Assembly (NCBI RefSeq): GCF_014650575.1
Contig: NZ_BMVF01000004.1
Coordinates: forward strand, 420,234 to 484,233
DNA: 64,000 nt
Direction: 5' to 3'
Origin: Streptomyces naganishii JCM 4654
GTDB lineage: Bacteria; Actinomycetota; Actinomycetes; Streptomycetales; Streptomycetaceae
Under the pieces are notes generated by a model that worked only from the letters and a program-made list of their open reading frames with translations, was not told the DNA's origin and searched no databases. Both the position numbers and the translations under genes were made by a program. Below, one piece after another: positions 7,973 through 16,514 of this stretch. How positions within the stretch are numbered: the first letter of the stretch is position 1; the number at the start of each line of letters is the position of its first letter.

Positions 7973-9423
7973 TGGCCGTCCTGCGCCCTCCCGAGCAGCC
8001 GCGCACCGTCACGCTGCCCCCGCGCACCGCCCGCCACGCCGGGCACACGGACGTCCTGGTGATCGGGGGCGGCCCGGCCGGGACCGCGGCCGCCCACTCC
8101 GCCGCCGACGCCGGGGCCGACGTGATCCTCGTGGAGCGGTACGCCTTCCTCGGCGGCAACGCCACCGTGGCGCTGGTGATGCCGCTGATGTCGTTCCACA
8201 ACGAGCACAAGCAGGCGGTGTTCGACTCCGGCGGCACCGGGGACCGCCTGCTGCCCACCGACCACGGCGAGGGCGAGCCGGTCGTCGCCGGCTTCCTGTG
8301 GCGGCTGCTGGAGCGGCTCACCGAGCGCGGCGGCTGCATACCGCCGTCCTTGGAGACCGGGTACACCGTGCCCTTCGACCCGGAGATCTTCAAGCTCGTC
8401 CTGCTGGACATGATGGACGAGGCCGGGGTGCGCATGCTGTTCCACTCCTTCGCCTCGGCCGCGCTGCCCCTGGAGGACGGCTGGCGAGTGGTCCTGGAGA
8501 CCAAGTCGGGCCCCGTGGTGATCGACGCGGACGTGGTGGTGGACGGCACCGGCGACGGCGACGTGGCCGCCGCGTGCGGGGCCCCGTTCGAGGTGGGCCG
8601 CCCCGAGGACGGGCTGGTGCAGCCGATGACGCTGATGTTCCGGGTGGCCGACTTCGCCCGCCCGCGCTTCTCCGAGTACGTACGGGCCCACCCCGACCAG
8701 TGGCGCGGCGTGCACGGGCTGTGGGACCTGGTCCAGGAGGCCACCGCCGCGGGCGAGCTGCGGCTGCCGCGCGAGGACATCCTGTTCTTCGCCACCCCGC
8801 ATCCCCGTGAGCTGTCCGTCAACAGCACCCGCGTCACCGGCGCGCTCGGCATCGACGTGTGGGACCTCAGCCGGGCCGAGTGGACGGCCCGCCGCCAGCT
8901 GGCGCAGATCGACCGGTTCCTGCGCTCGCGGGTGCCGGGCTTCGCGGAGGCGTACGCGGTGCAGAGCGGCACCCAGATCGGGGTGCGCGAGACCCGCAGG
9001 GTGATGGGCGACTACCGGCTGACCGGCTACGACATCCTCGACGCGCGCCCCTTCCCGGACGTGGTCGCGCACGGCGCCTACCCGATCGACATCCACAACC
9101 CGGAGGGCAGCGGTACCGTCATCCGGCGCGTCCCCCGGGGCCGTTTCTACGACATCCCGCTGCGCTGCCTGCTGCCGCGCGGCACCGAGCGGCTGCTGGT
9201 GTCCGGCCGCTGCATCTCCGGTTCCCACGTGGCGCACTCCTCGTACCGGGTCATGCCCATCGCGATGGCGACCGGCCAGGCCGCGGGCGTGTGCGCGGCG
9301 CTCGCCACCCGCACCGGCCGCGTGCCGCGGGAGGTACCGTACGCGCTGGTCCAGCAGGAGCTGCTGCGCCAGGGCGCCCGGCTGCGCGTGCCGGCGCACG
9401 GCGGGGCGGCCCCCACGGTTTAG
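7972..9423 (+). CDS. FAD-dependent oxidoreductase (FAD_oxidored family)
   Basis: A 483-residue flavoprotein. AGGAGG at 7962-7967 suits the ATG at 7972 better than the GTG at 7969. The ADP-binding motif VIGGGPAGTAAAHSAADAG lies at about residues 24-42, followed by VERYAFLGGNAT, and a distal FAD-contact region contains RLLVSGRCISGSHVAHSS and ATGQAAGVCAA. This is the FAD_oxidored (PF12831) layout. It overlaps the stop of the pyruvyl transferase, so both probably serve one pathway, perhaps modification of a cell-envelope sugar; that role is inference. The substrate is unknown. Confidence 0.85.
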   Translation: MAVLRPPEQPRTVTLPPRTARHAGHTDVLVIGGGPAGTAAAHSAADAGADVILVERYAFLGGNATVALVMPLMSFHNEHKQAVFDSGGTGDRLLPTDHGEGEPVVAGFLWRLLERLTERGGCIPPSLETGYTVPFDPEIFKLVLLDMMDEAGVRMLFHSFASAALPLEDGWRVVLETKSGPVVIDADVVVDGTGDGDVAAACGAPFEVGRPEDGLVQPMTLMFRVADFARPRFSEYVRAHPDQWRGVHGLWDLVQEATAAGELRLPREDILFFATPHPRELSVNSTRVTGALGIDVWDLSRAEWTARRQLAQIDRFLRSRVPGFAEAYAVQSGTQIGVRETRRVMGDYRLTGYDILDARPFPDVVAHGAYPIDIHNPEGSGTVIRRVPRGRFYDIPLRCLLPRGTERLLVSGRCISGSHVAHSSYRVMPIAMATGQAAGVCAALATRTGRVPREVPYALVQQELLRQGARLRVPAHGGAAPTV

Positions 9424-9474
9424 GGGGCGCCGGGCACCCCGGCGGGCGGATGTGCGCCGGACGAGAAACAATGG

Positions 9475-9499
9475 GTGTGAGGTTTGAAAGCCGGGGTAC
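9475..9499 (+). promoter_or_regulatory. Candidate SigB/SigF-type promoter upstream of sigma gene
   Basis: GTGT at 9475-9478, a 15-bp spacer and GGGTAC at 9494-9499 fit the actinobacterial SigB-type pattern GNNT-N14-16-GGGTA. It lies about 85 bp before the sigma-factor start, which would allow autoregulation. The match is short and the call rests only on sequence. Confidence 0.35.
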
Positions 9500-9584
9500 A
9501 CGCTCGGGCACCGCCCTTGATCAAGGCGCGGCACCGTACGCAATGGCATGACACCGGCCGTGAGGCGAGAGGGAGGTCCCCACG

Positions 9585-10430
9585 ATGGCGGCGACCACGC
9601 AGGCGCAGGCGACTCGGGCCCGGACGGAGCTTCCGGAGGTGGCCGAGCCCTCCCAGGTCGCGCCGACCGACGCGCGGGCCCTGTCCCGGCTGTTCTTCGA
9701 CCGGCTGGCGAAGCTGGAAGAGGGCACATCCGAATACAGCTACGCCCGTAACACGCTGATCGAGATGAACATGTCCCTCGTCCGCTACGCGGCCGGCCGT
9801 TTCCGCAGCCGGGGCCCGCAGGAGATGGAGGACATCGTCCAGGTCGGCATGATCGGGCTGATCAAGGCGATCGACCGGTTCGAGCTTGCCCGCGAGGTGG
9901 AGTTCACCTCGTTCGCCGTGCCGTACATCGTCGGCGAGATCAAGCGCTTCTTCCGCGACACGTCCTGGGCGGTGCACGTGCCGCGCCGGCTCCAGGAGGC
10001 CCGGGTCGAGCTGGCCAAGGCCACCGAGGAGCTCGGCAGCCGGCTGGGCCGCAAGCCCACGACCAAGGAGCTCGCGGAGCTGATGAACCTCCCCGAGCGG
10101 GAGGTCGTCGACGCGATGGTGGCCTCCAACGGCTACACCTCCGCCTCCCTGGACGCGGCCGTGAGCGGCAGCGAGGACGGCGAGAGCGTGCTGGCCGACT
10201 TCATCGGCGCCGAGGACATGAGCATGGAGCTCGTGGAGGACATGCACAGCCTCGCGCCGCTGCTGGCCGCACTCGACGAGCGGGACCGGCAGATCATCCA
10301 CATGCGGTTCGTCGAGGAGCTCACCCAGGCGCAGATCGGCGAGCGCCTGGGCATCTCCCAGATGCATGTCTCCCGGCTGCTCAACCGGCTGCTGGCCCGG
10401 CTGCGCCAGGGGCTGCTGACCACGCACTGA
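9585..10430 (+). CDS. RNA polymerase sigma factor, SigB/SigF/SigG subfamily
   Basis: A 281-residue sigma-70-family factor lacking region 1, with ATG 9585 behind GAGGGAGG. Region 2 includes MEDIVQVGMIGLIKAIDRFE (core binding and -10 recognition), then FTSFAVPYIVGEIKRFFRD. Region 3 is around PRRLQEARVELAKATEELG, and region 4 ends with the helix-turn-helix QIGERLGISQMHVSRLLNRLL. The length and motifs place it in the general-stress/developmental SigB/SigF group. No anti-sigma gene is adjacent; three HATPase proteins elsewhere in the window are possible partners. A strong terminator follows. Confidence 0.93.
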   Translation: MAATTQAQATRARTELPEVAEPSQVAPTDARALSRLFFDRLAKLEEGTSEYSYARNTLIEMNMSLVRYAAGRFRSRGPQEMEDIVQVGMIGLIKAIDRFELAREVEFTSFAVPYIVGEIKRFFRDTSWAVHVPRRLQEARVELAKATEELGSRLGRKPTTKELAELMNLPEREVVDAMVASNGYTSASLDAAVSGSEDGESVLADFIGAEDMSMELVEDMHSLAPLLAALDERDRQIIHMRFVEELTQAQIGERLGISQMHVSRLLNRLLARLRQGLLTTH

Positions 10431-10463
10431 GCGCCGCACGCGGGCAAGGGCGGGTGCACAGAC

Positions 10464-10511
10464 TGGGGCCGGACGCCGCCGTCCTGGGGAGGTGGGCGGC
10501 GTCCGGCCCCA
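10464..10511 (+). terminator. Rho-independent-type terminator after sigma factor
   Basis: A perfect 17-bp GC-rich stem (10464-10480 with 10495-10511) around a 14-nt loop, followed by TCCTTTTG. It sits 34 bp after the sigma-factor stop. Confidence 0.8.
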
Positions 10512-10549
10512 TCCTTTTGCTGCTCGTGCCCGCACTCCCCAGGTTTGCT

Positions 10550-10577
10550 TTGACTTGTCATAAGCGAGCCTTATGAC
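10550..10577 (+). promoter_or_regulatory. Candidate promoter with embedded 19-bp palindrome (fprA)
   Basis: TTGACT at 10550-10555 and TATGAC at 10572-10577 with a 16-bp spacer form a plausible promoter. The perfect inverted repeat TCATAAG-CGAGC-CTTATGA occupies 10558-10576, between and over these elements, where a bound repressor would block polymerase. Confidence 0.45.
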
Positions 10578-10603
10578 CTCATAGACCGGACCCCCGTACC
10601 GAC

Positions 10604-10622
10604 TTAGGCTTGCCTTAGCTTA
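10604..10622 (+). promoter_or_regulatory. Candidate iron box (DmdR/IdeR-type operator)
   Basis: TTAGGCTTGCCTTAGCTTA resembles the actinobacterial DtxR-family operator TTAGGTTAGGCTAACCTAA, with the core TTAGGC and GCCTTA well kept. It lies just downstream of the likely transcription start of a ferredoxin reductase gene, a sensible iron-regulated target. It is not a perfect match. Confidence 0.5.
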
Positions 10623-10667
10623 GGGTTTCCGTCGAGTCGTTCATCGCCGCTCGAAGGGAACCTGACC

Positions 10668-12038
10668 ATGCCCCGCCCCCTGCGGGTAGCCATCGTGGGA
10701 GCCGGCCCCGCCGGGATCTACGCCGCCGACGCCCTGCTCAAGTCCTACGCGGCCGCCGAGCCGGGCGTGTCCGTCGACCTCTTCGAGCGGATGCCGGCCC
10801 CGTTCGGCCTGATCCGCTACGGCGTCGCCCCCGACCACCCCCGGATCAAGGGCATCGTGACGGCCCTGCACCAGGTGCTCGACAAGCCGCAGATCCGGCT
10901 GTTCGGCAACGTCGACTACCCCCGTGACATCAGCCTGGACGACCTGCGCGCGTTCTACGACGCCGTGATCTTCTCCACCGGTGCCACCGCCGACCGCGCG
11001 CTGCCCATCCCCGGCATCGGCCTCGACGGGTCCTACGGCGCCGCCGACTTCGTCTCCTGGTACGACGGCCACCCGGACGTGCCGCGCACCTGGCCGCTGG
11101 AGGCCGAGAAGGTCGCCGTGCTCGGCGTCGGCAACGTCGCCCTCGACGTGGCCCGCATCCTGGCCAAGACGGCCGACGAACTGCTGCCCACGGAGATCCC
11201 GCCGAACGTCCACGAGGGCCTGAAGGCCAACCGGGCGCGGGAGATCCACGTCTTCGGGCGGCGCGGCCCGGCGCAGGCGAAGTTCAGCCCGATGGAGCTG
11301 CGCGAGCTGGACCACTCGCCGAACATCGAAGTGATCGTCGACCCCGAGGACATCGACTACGACGAGGGCTCGATCGAGACCCGGCGCGGCAACAAGCAGG
11401 CCGACATGGTCGCCAAGACCCTGGAGAACTGGGCGATCCGCGACGTCGGCGGCCGGCCGCACAAGCTGTTCCTGCACTTCTTCGAGTCGCCCACCGAGAT
11501 CCTCGGCGAGGACGGCAGGGTCGTCGGCCTGCGCACCGAGCGCACCGCGCTCGACGGCACGGGCAACGTCAAGGGCACCGGCGAGTTCAAGGACTGGGAC
11601 GTCACGGCCGTCTACCGCGCGGTGGGCTACCTCTCCGACGCCCTGCCCAAGCTGCCCTGGGACCTGGAGTCGGGCACGGTCCCGGACGAGGGCGGCCGCG
11701 TCATCGCCGAGACCGGGGAGCACGTGCGGTCCACGTACGTCACCGGCTGGATCCGGCGCGGCCCGGTCGGCCTGATCGGCCACACCAAGGGCGACGCCAA
11801 CGAGACGGTCGCCAGCCTGCTGGACGACCACGCGAACGGGCGCCTGCACACCCCGGCCGCGCCCGAGCCGGAGGCCGTCGACGCCTTCCTCGCCGAGCAC
11901 GGCGTCCGCTGGACCACCTGGGAGGGCTGGTACCGACTGGACGCCGCAGAGCGGGCCCTGGGCGAGCCGCAGGGCCGCGAACGCGTGAAGATCGTCGAAC
12001 GCGAGGACATGCTCCGCGAGAGCGGCGTCCGGCCCTGA
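10668..12038 (+). CDS. fprA: Ferredoxin-NADP(+) reductase, adrenodoxin-reductase type (FprA)
   Basis: A 456-residue flavoenzyme that passes electrons between NADPH and ferredoxin. The N-terminal FAD motif is VAIVGAGPAGIYAADALL, followed by ERMPAPFGLIRYGVAPDHP, the hallmark of the mycobacterial FprA/adrenodoxin-reductase family. The NADPH motif is VLGVGNVALDVARILA (about residue 145). The C-terminal FAD contact is TGWIRRGPVGLIGHTK. Length is normal. The ATG at 10668 follows GAAGGGAA. The gene stands alone between a candidate iron box and a terminator, so it probably supplies electrons to P450s or iron-sulfur enzymes under iron control. Confidence 0.95.
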   Translation: MPRPLRVAIVGAGPAGIYAADALLKSYAAAEPGVSVDLFERMPAPFGLIRYGVAPDHPRIKGIVTALHQVLDKPQIRLFGNVDYPRDISLDDLRAFYDAVIFSTGATADRALPIPGIGLDGSYGAADFVSWYDGHPDVPRTWPLEAEKVAVLGVGNVALDVARILAKTADELLPTEIPPNVHEGLKANRAREIHVFGRRGPAQAKFSPMELRELDHSPNIEVIVDPEDIDYDEGSIETRRGNKQADMVAKTLENWAIRDVGGRPHKLFLHFFESPTEILGEDGRVVGLRTERTALDGTGNVKGTGEFKDWDVTAVYRAVGYLSDALPKLPWDLESGTVPDEGGRVIAETGEHVRSTYVTGWIRRGPVGLIGHTKGDANETVASLLDDHANGRLHTPAAPEPEAVDAFLAEHGVRWTTWEGWYRLDAAERALGEPQGRERVKIVEREDMLRESGVRP

Positions 12039-12090
12039 CCTCGCTCCGGGCCCGAGGCCGGGCCCGGCGGTGCGGGCACCTGCCCGGCCC

Positions 12091-12117
12091 GGCGGGAGCG
12101 GGCGGTCCGCTCCCGCC
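12091..12117. terminator. Hairpin between convergent fprA and folE
   Basis: A perfect 11-bp stem (GGCGGGAGCGG with CCGCTCCCGCC) around a 5-nt loop, in the 172-bp gap between convergent genes. It is probably a bidirectional terminator. Confidence 0.65.
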
Positions 12118-12210
12118 AGGTCATCTGGAGGACGCCCCTGGCCAGGTGGCCGACGGTACCGGCCCGCGGGAGGCCGCCTACGGCGGACCGGGGGGTCCGC
12201 ACCCGGGGAA

Positions 12211-12858
12211 TTACGAGGCGGCGCCGGTCAGGGCGAGGAACTCGCTGCGGGAGCGGGCGTCGGAGCGGAGCAGGCCGAGCAGGGTCGAGGTCATGGTGGT
12301 GGAGCCGGTGGCCTGGACGCCGCGCAGGGTCATGCACGAGTGCTCGGCTTCGATGACCACGCCCACGCCCTTCGGTTCGAGGTGGGTCTGGAGCCAGTCG
12401 GCGACCTGCTTGGTCAGGCGTTCCTGGACCTGCGGACGGCAGGCGAAGTGCTCGACGACGCGGGCGAGTTTGGACAGGCCCAGGATGCGGGCGCCCGGCA
12501 GGTAGCCGACGTGGGCGGTGCCGACGAAGGGCAGCAGGTGGTGCTCGCACACCGACCGGACGGGTATGCGGCGGGCCAGGACGAGTTCGTCGTAGCCCTC
12601 GTCGTTGGGGAAGGTGGTCAGGTCGAACGGGCGGGGGCTGAACAGTTCGGCGTAGGCGCGGACCATGCGGCCCGGCGTGCCGCGCAGGCTCTCGGAGGCG
12701 GTGGAGATCCCGAGGGCGTTGAGGAACCGGCCGGCCGCTTCTTCCGCGGCGGCCAGGTCGATGCCGGCAGGCTCGTGCACGACCCGCAGGGCGGGCCGGG
12801 CGGGAGCCGCGTCGTCGGGGCGTATTCGGGCGGTGGCGTGCTGCGGGCGCTCGGTCAT
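12211..12858 (-). CDS. folE: GTP cyclohydrolase I (FolE)
   Basis: A 215-residue enzyme converting GTP to 7,8-dihydroneopterin triphosphate, the first step to folate or tetrahydropterin. Zinc ligands are visible in VCEHHLLPF (Cys104, His107) and EAEHSCMTLRGV. The substrate-binding region LSKLARVVEHFACRPQVQERL is intact. The ATG at 12858 follows GAGGAA. It starts one base after the stop of the upstream membrane-protein gene, so the two are translated together. It is not next to other folate genes, which suggests a second copy or a special pterin role; that is inference. Confidence 0.95.
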   Translation of the reverse strand: MTERPQHATARIRPDDAAPARPALRVVHEPAGIDLAAAEEAAGRFLNALGISTASESLRGTPGRMVRAYAELFSPRPFDLTTFPNDEGYDELVLARRIPVRSVCEHHLLPFVGTAHVGYLPGARILGLSKLARVVEHFACRPQVQERLTKQVADWLQTHLEPKGVGVVIEAEHSCMTLRGVQATGSTTMTSTLLGLLRSDARSRSEFLALTGAAS

Positions 12859-12859
12859 C

Positions 12860-13336
12860 TCAGCTTCCTCCGATGCCGAGGGCGGTGAGCAGGACCAGGA
12901 CGAGGGTCGCCACGGCGAACAGGCCGTGGGCCAGGACGACCGGTACAGGGAAGTGACGTTCGGCGGGGACGGTCCCGCCGGCCCCCGGGACCGCTGCGGC
13001 GGCCGGTCCCGCAGCGGCGGCCGGTCCCGCAGCGGCGGCGGCACGGTCACGGTAGACGGGGATCCAGCGGGCCAGCATCACGAATCCCAGCAGGGCGACG
13101 GGCAGCAACAGGCCGAAGGAGGTCCAGGCCAGAGAGCTCTTGTCGGCGACCAGGTAGATGATCCACACCACCAGTCCGATCGCCGCCAGGGCGAAGTGGC
13201 CGAAGATCACGGGGGCGGGAAGGCGGCTGGTGCCGGTCTGCTGCTGGCGGACTCCGCCGCGTTGGATCCAGGTGCCGAGCATGTAGAAGCCGCCGAGGGC
13301 GGTGATCACCCAGGTGATCAGTGCGGCGATGTCCAT
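12860..13336 (-). CDS. Four-helix integral membrane protein
   Basis: A 158-residue protein with four predicted membrane spans: about residues 3-24, 43-66, 70-95 and 130-155. The ATG at 13336 has a GGGGAG site. The loop before the last span is AAAAAGPAAAAGPAAAA, encoded by an 18-bp tandem repeat at 12993-13043. No catalytic motif is visible. It lies between a DUF2231-type gene and folE on one strand, with tight coupling to folE, so an envelope or redox-stress role is possible. I do not recognise a named family with confidence. Confidence 0.75.
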   Translation of the reverse strand: MDIAALITWVITALGGFYMLGTWIQRGGVRQQQTGTSRLPAPVIFGHFALAAIGLVVWIIYLVADKSSLAWTSFGLLLPVALLGFVMLARWIPVYRDRAAAAAGPAAAAGPAAAAVPGAGGTVPAERHFPVPVVLAHGLFAVATLVLVLLTALGIGGS

Positions 13337-13403
13337 GAGGAACTCCCCATCGATGTGATGTAGCGGCCGGAGCACGCCGGCCCTTGGTGCGGGACCTGCG
13401 GCC

Positions 13404-13952
13404 TCAGGCGGCAGGGCGGGCGCTCCGCGCGCCGGCTCCGGGCGTGTAGCCCTCGGCCTGGGTGTTCTCGTCGGCGACGCGGACGCCGTAGCGGTACGCC
13501 AGCTTGCCGCCGAGGAATCCCGAGACCCCCAGCGCGACGATGCTCACGGCGGACAGGACGAGCCTGCCCCAGCCGACGCTCCCCCCGCCGGTGTAGGTGC
13601 TGTAGCGCCACAGGAAGTTGACCGCGTAGGCGATGGTCACCAGCAGGTTCAGCGTCATGTGGACCAGGGCGGTGCGAAAGGCCGGGGTGCCGGTCGGGAT
13701 GGCGAACAGGTCGAGGAAGCCGACCATGGCCGCCAGCAGGGCGCCGATCACCCCTACCGCGATCAGCCACTGCGAGCCCTGGGTCAGGAAACCCGGCCGG
13801 CCGACCACGTGGGAAGCGATGTCGAACACCAGGCTGGTCACCCAGGCGCCGATCGGCACGGTGACCAGGATCGGGTGGAACGGGTGGCCGTACGGGCCGG
13901 CCAGCGAGGCACTGACAGGACGCTTCGCCTGGAGCCGTGATGCGTCAGTCAT
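13404..13952 (-). CDS. DUF2231-type membrane protein
   Basis: A 182-residue protein with four predicted membrane spans and the DUF2231 signature GHPFHPILVTVPIGAW near residue 20; paired HP motifs like these may bind metal or heme. ATG 13952 is behind GAGGAGG. It is the first gene of a probable three-gene operon with the four-helix protein and folE; the 67-bp gap downstream holds no terminator I can see. The function of the family is unknown. Confidence 0.82.
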   Translation of the reverse strand: MTDASRLQAKRPVSASLAGPYGHPFHPILVTVPIGAWVTSLVFDIASHVVGRPGFLTQGSQWLIAVGVIGALLAAMVGFLDLFAIPTGTPAFRTALVHMTLNLLVTIAYAVNFLWRYSTYTGGGSVGWGRLVLSAVSIVALGVSGFLGGKLAYRYGVRVADENTQAEGYTPGAGARSARPAA

Positions 13953-13977
13953 CGCGACCTCCTCTTCTGGTTTCACT

Positions 13978-13996
13978 AATAAATCTTGGCCTTATT
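13978..13996. promoter_or_regulatory. AT-rich dyad upstream of DUF2231-folE operon
   Basis: AATAA, nine bases, TTATT (13978-13996) is an unusually AT-rich island 26 bp before the operon start. It could be an operator or the -10 region. The remaining gap up to 14337, between divergent genes, shows no other feature I can name. Confidence 0.3.
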
Positions 13997-14337
13997 GCGG
14001 ATGGCCGTCAAGATGTGCAGGAAAAAAGGAGGACAGGAACTCTTGTGCCCACAGGCATGGGAGTAACGGCGGTCTTACGGCTTCCGATCGGCCGACTCTG
14101 GCCGACGCGGTCGGCAGCGCCACCGCCTCCGCCGGCCCGTCCCGGTGCAGCGGGCCGGACCGCGCGGGCCGACGCGGCGCGGTCCGGTGCCGTCTTCGGC
14201 TCCGGTGCCGTTTGGAAGCGGGGCCGCGCGGAAACCCCGGCCTTGTTGTCCGTGATGACCGCCGTGCACCTTTCTCGACCGCTGTGCACTTCCCGGCGGA
14301 CGGATGCGCCCCTGACGACTTCACGCGGGAGCAGGCG

Positions 14338-15276
14338 ATGACGACAGACACCAGTGCCCCCACGGCCCTGCGCCACGATCCGCTGGTCCGCGGCCTCGGC
14401 CTGGCGAGCGCCCTGCTGGGCGTGCCCCAGGTGGCCACGCCCGGCGGGTTCGTCCGGCAACTCGGGCTCGCGGACGGGCCCCGGCAGCGCATGGCCACCG
14501 TCGCGGTCGGCGTCCGCGAGCTGACGGCCGCGGCCGGCCTGCTGGGACGGCCGCACCCGGCCTGGCTGTGGAGCAGGGTGGGCGGCGACCTCGTCGACCT
14601 CACCCTGCTGGCCACCGCCCTGCGCCGGCACGACGGCCGGGGCGTCGCCCGGACCGCCGCCGCCACCGCGGGCACCGCCGCCGTCACCGCGGCGGACGTC
14701 TACGCGGCCGTGACCCGGACCCGCTGGCGCACGCCCGTCGAACTGACCGCCGCCACGACCGTCGCCAAGCATCCGGACGAGACCTACGAGCTGTGGAGCG
14801 GCCTGGAGCGGCTCCCGGAGTTCATGGCCCATCTGGCGGAGGTGCGCATCACCGGCCCCCGCACCAGCCACTGGACGGCGAGCGCGCCCTTCGGCAGGAC
14901 GGTCGAGTGGGACGCCGAGACCACCCAGGACGTGCCCGGCCAGCTCATCGCCTGGCGCTCGGCGCAGGGCGCCGTCGTGGGCAACTCGGGCGAGGTCCGC
15001 TTCCACCCCGCGCCCGGAGGGCACGGCACCGAGGTGCAGGTGACCCTGCGCTACTCGCTGCCGGCCGGCCCGCTCGGCAGGGCGGTCGCGCGCTACTTCG
15101 GCGAGGAGCCGCACCAGCAGTTGGACGACGACCTCAGGCGCTTCAAGCAGATCGCCGAGGCCGGCGAGGTGATCCGCTCCGAGGGCGCCCCGGGCGGCAA
15201 GCGGGCCCGGGCGGAGTTCCCGCAGCACCCCGCGCAGCCCCTGACCGAGGACGAACTGAGGGAGGTCCGCTCGTGA
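14338..15276 (+). CDS. SRPBCC (polyketide cyclase/START-like) protein with membrane N-terminus
   Basis: A 312-residue protein. ATG 14338 was chosen over a much longer open frame because GGGAGCAGG precedes it. Residues about 20-125 hold several small hydrophobic Ala/Leu-rich spans. From about 135 to 290 there is an SRPBCC ligand-binding domain with HPDETYELWSGLERLPEFM, WTASAPFGRTVEWDAE and FKQIAEAGEV. Such proteins bind lipids or hydrophobic ligands. The stop overlaps the next gene by GTGA, so it is coupled to a zinc alcohol dehydrogenase and probably acts on the same substrate or stress. Confidence 0.82.
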   Translation: MTTDTSAPTALRHDPLVRGLGLASALLGVPQVATPGGFVRQLGLADGPRQRMATVAVGVRELTAAAGLLGRPHPAWLWSRVGGDLVDLTLLATALRRHDGRGVARTAAATAGTAAVTAADVYAAVTRTRWRTPVELTAATTVAKHPDETYELWSGLERLPEFMAHLAEVRITGPRTSHWTASAPFGRTVEWDAETTQDVPGQLIAWRSAQGAVVGNSGEVRFHPAPGGHGTEVQVTLRYSLPAGPLGRAVARYFGEEPHQQLDDDLRRFKQIAEAGEVIRSEGAPGGKRARAEFPQHPAQPLTEDELREVRS

Positions 15277-16448
15277 AGGCCAACTGCTGGGCCGGACCCG
15301 ACTCGGTCGAGGTGCGGGACGTACCCGAGCCCGCGCTCCTCAACAGCCGCGACGCGATCGTGCGGGTCACCTCCACCGCGATCTGCGGCTCCGACCTGCA
15401 CCTGCTCGACGGCTACGTCCCCACCATGCAGGACGGCGACGTCCTCGGCCACGAGTTCATGGGCGAGGTCGTGGAGACCGGCCCCGGCATGACCGACGGC
15501 AAGCTGCGCCCCGGCGACCGGGTCGTCGTGCCCTTCCCGATCGCCTGCGGAGCCTGCGCGTCCTGCCGGGCCGAGCTGTACTCCTGCTGCGAGAACACCA
15601 ACCCCAACGCCGGGCTGGCGGAGAAGTTCTTCGGCCACCCCACGGCCGGCATCTACGGCTACTCCCACCTCACCGGCGGTTTCGCCGGCGGGCAGGCGCA
15701 GTACGCGCGCGTGGTGCTCGCCGACGTCAACGCCCTGAAGATCGAGTCGGACCTCACCGACGAGCAGGTGCTGTTCCTGTCCGACATCCTGCCCACCGGC
15801 TACATGGGCGCCGAGATGTGCGACATCCAGGAGGGCGACGTGGTCGCCGTGTGGGGCGCGGGGCCGGTGGGCCAGTTCGCGATGGACAGCGCCCGGGTGC
15901 TCGGCGCCGAACGCGTCATCGCCATCGACAAGGAGACGTACCGGCTCGAGATGGCGGCCGCCGAGGGGTACACGACGATCGACTTCGAGGACGTCGACGT
16001 GCGCTCGGCGCTGCTGGAGCTGACCGGCGGCCGGGGCCCGGACAAGTGCGTCGACGCGGTCGGCCTCGAGGCCACCCACGGCGCCACCCACGTCCGGCTG
16101 TACGACAGGGCCAAGCAGGCGGTGCGCTCCGAGACCGGCCGGCCGCACGCGCTGCGCCAGGCGATCACGTCCTGCCGCAGCGGCGGCATCGTGTCGGTCG
16201 TCGGCGTCTACGGCGGGCTGCTCGACAAGTTCCCGGCGGGCGCGTGGATGAACAGGTCGCTGACGCTGCGGGCCGGGCAGTGCCATGTGCACCGGTACAT
16301 GAAGCAGCTGCTCCGGCTGATCGAGCAGCGCAGGATCGATCCCACGCGGGTGATCACCCACCGTCTGCCCCTGTCCGAGGCGCCGCGCGGCTACGAGCTG
16401 TTCAAGAACAAGGAGGACGGCTGCGAGAAGGTCGTCCTCACGCCCTGA
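15273..16448 (+). CDS. Zinc-dependent alcohol dehydrogenase (formaldehyde-dehydrogenase-like)
   Basis: A 391-residue medium-chain dehydrogenase beginning at GTG 15273, four bases inside the preceding gene, with GGGAGG upstream. Catalytic zinc residues are in CGSDLHLLDG and GHEFMGEV, structural zinc cysteines in CGACASCRAELYSCC, and the NAD site is VWGAGPVGQFAMDSARVLG. The subfamily resembles glutathione-independent formaldehyde dehydrogenases and long-form threonine-dehydrogenase-like enzymes common in Streptomyces. The actual alcohol or aldehyde is unknown. A strong terminator follows, which closes a two-gene operon. Confidence 0.9.
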   Translation: MKANCWAGPDSVEVRDVPEPALLNSRDAIVRVTSTAICGSDLHLLDGYVPTMQDGDVLGHEFMGEVVETGPGMTDGKLRPGDRVVVPFPIACGACASCRAELYSCCENTNPNAGLAEKFFGHPTAGIYGYSHLTGGFAGGQAQYARVVLADVNALKIESDLTDEQVLFLSDILPTGYMGAEMCDIQEGDVVAVWGAGPVGQFAMDSARVLGAERVIAIDKETYRLEMAAAEGYTTIDFEDVDVRSALLELTGGRGPDKCVDAVGLEATHGATHVRLYDRAKQAVRSETGRPHALRQAITSCRSGGIVSVVGVYGGLLDKFPAGAWMNRSLTLRAGQCHVHRYMKQLLRLIEQRRIDPTRVITHRLPLSEAPRGYELFKNKEDGCEKVVLTP

Positions 16449-16465
16449 GGCCACGAACTGGCCGG

Positions 16466-16514
16466 GCCGGACGGGGCACGCCCCTATGCGGATGGAGGGC
16501 GTGCCCCGTCCGGC
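16466..16514 (+). terminator. Terminator after alcohol dehydrogenase
   Basis: A perfect 18-bp GC-rich stem (16466-16483 with 16497-16514) with a 13-nt loop, 18 bp after the stop codon. There is no T-run, as is usual in Streptomyces. Confidence 0.8.

Noticed and set aside
6904..9729. 941-residue minus-strand frame
   Set aside because: It is antisense to the pyruvyl transferase, FAD oxidoreductase and sigma genes, with no domain signature.
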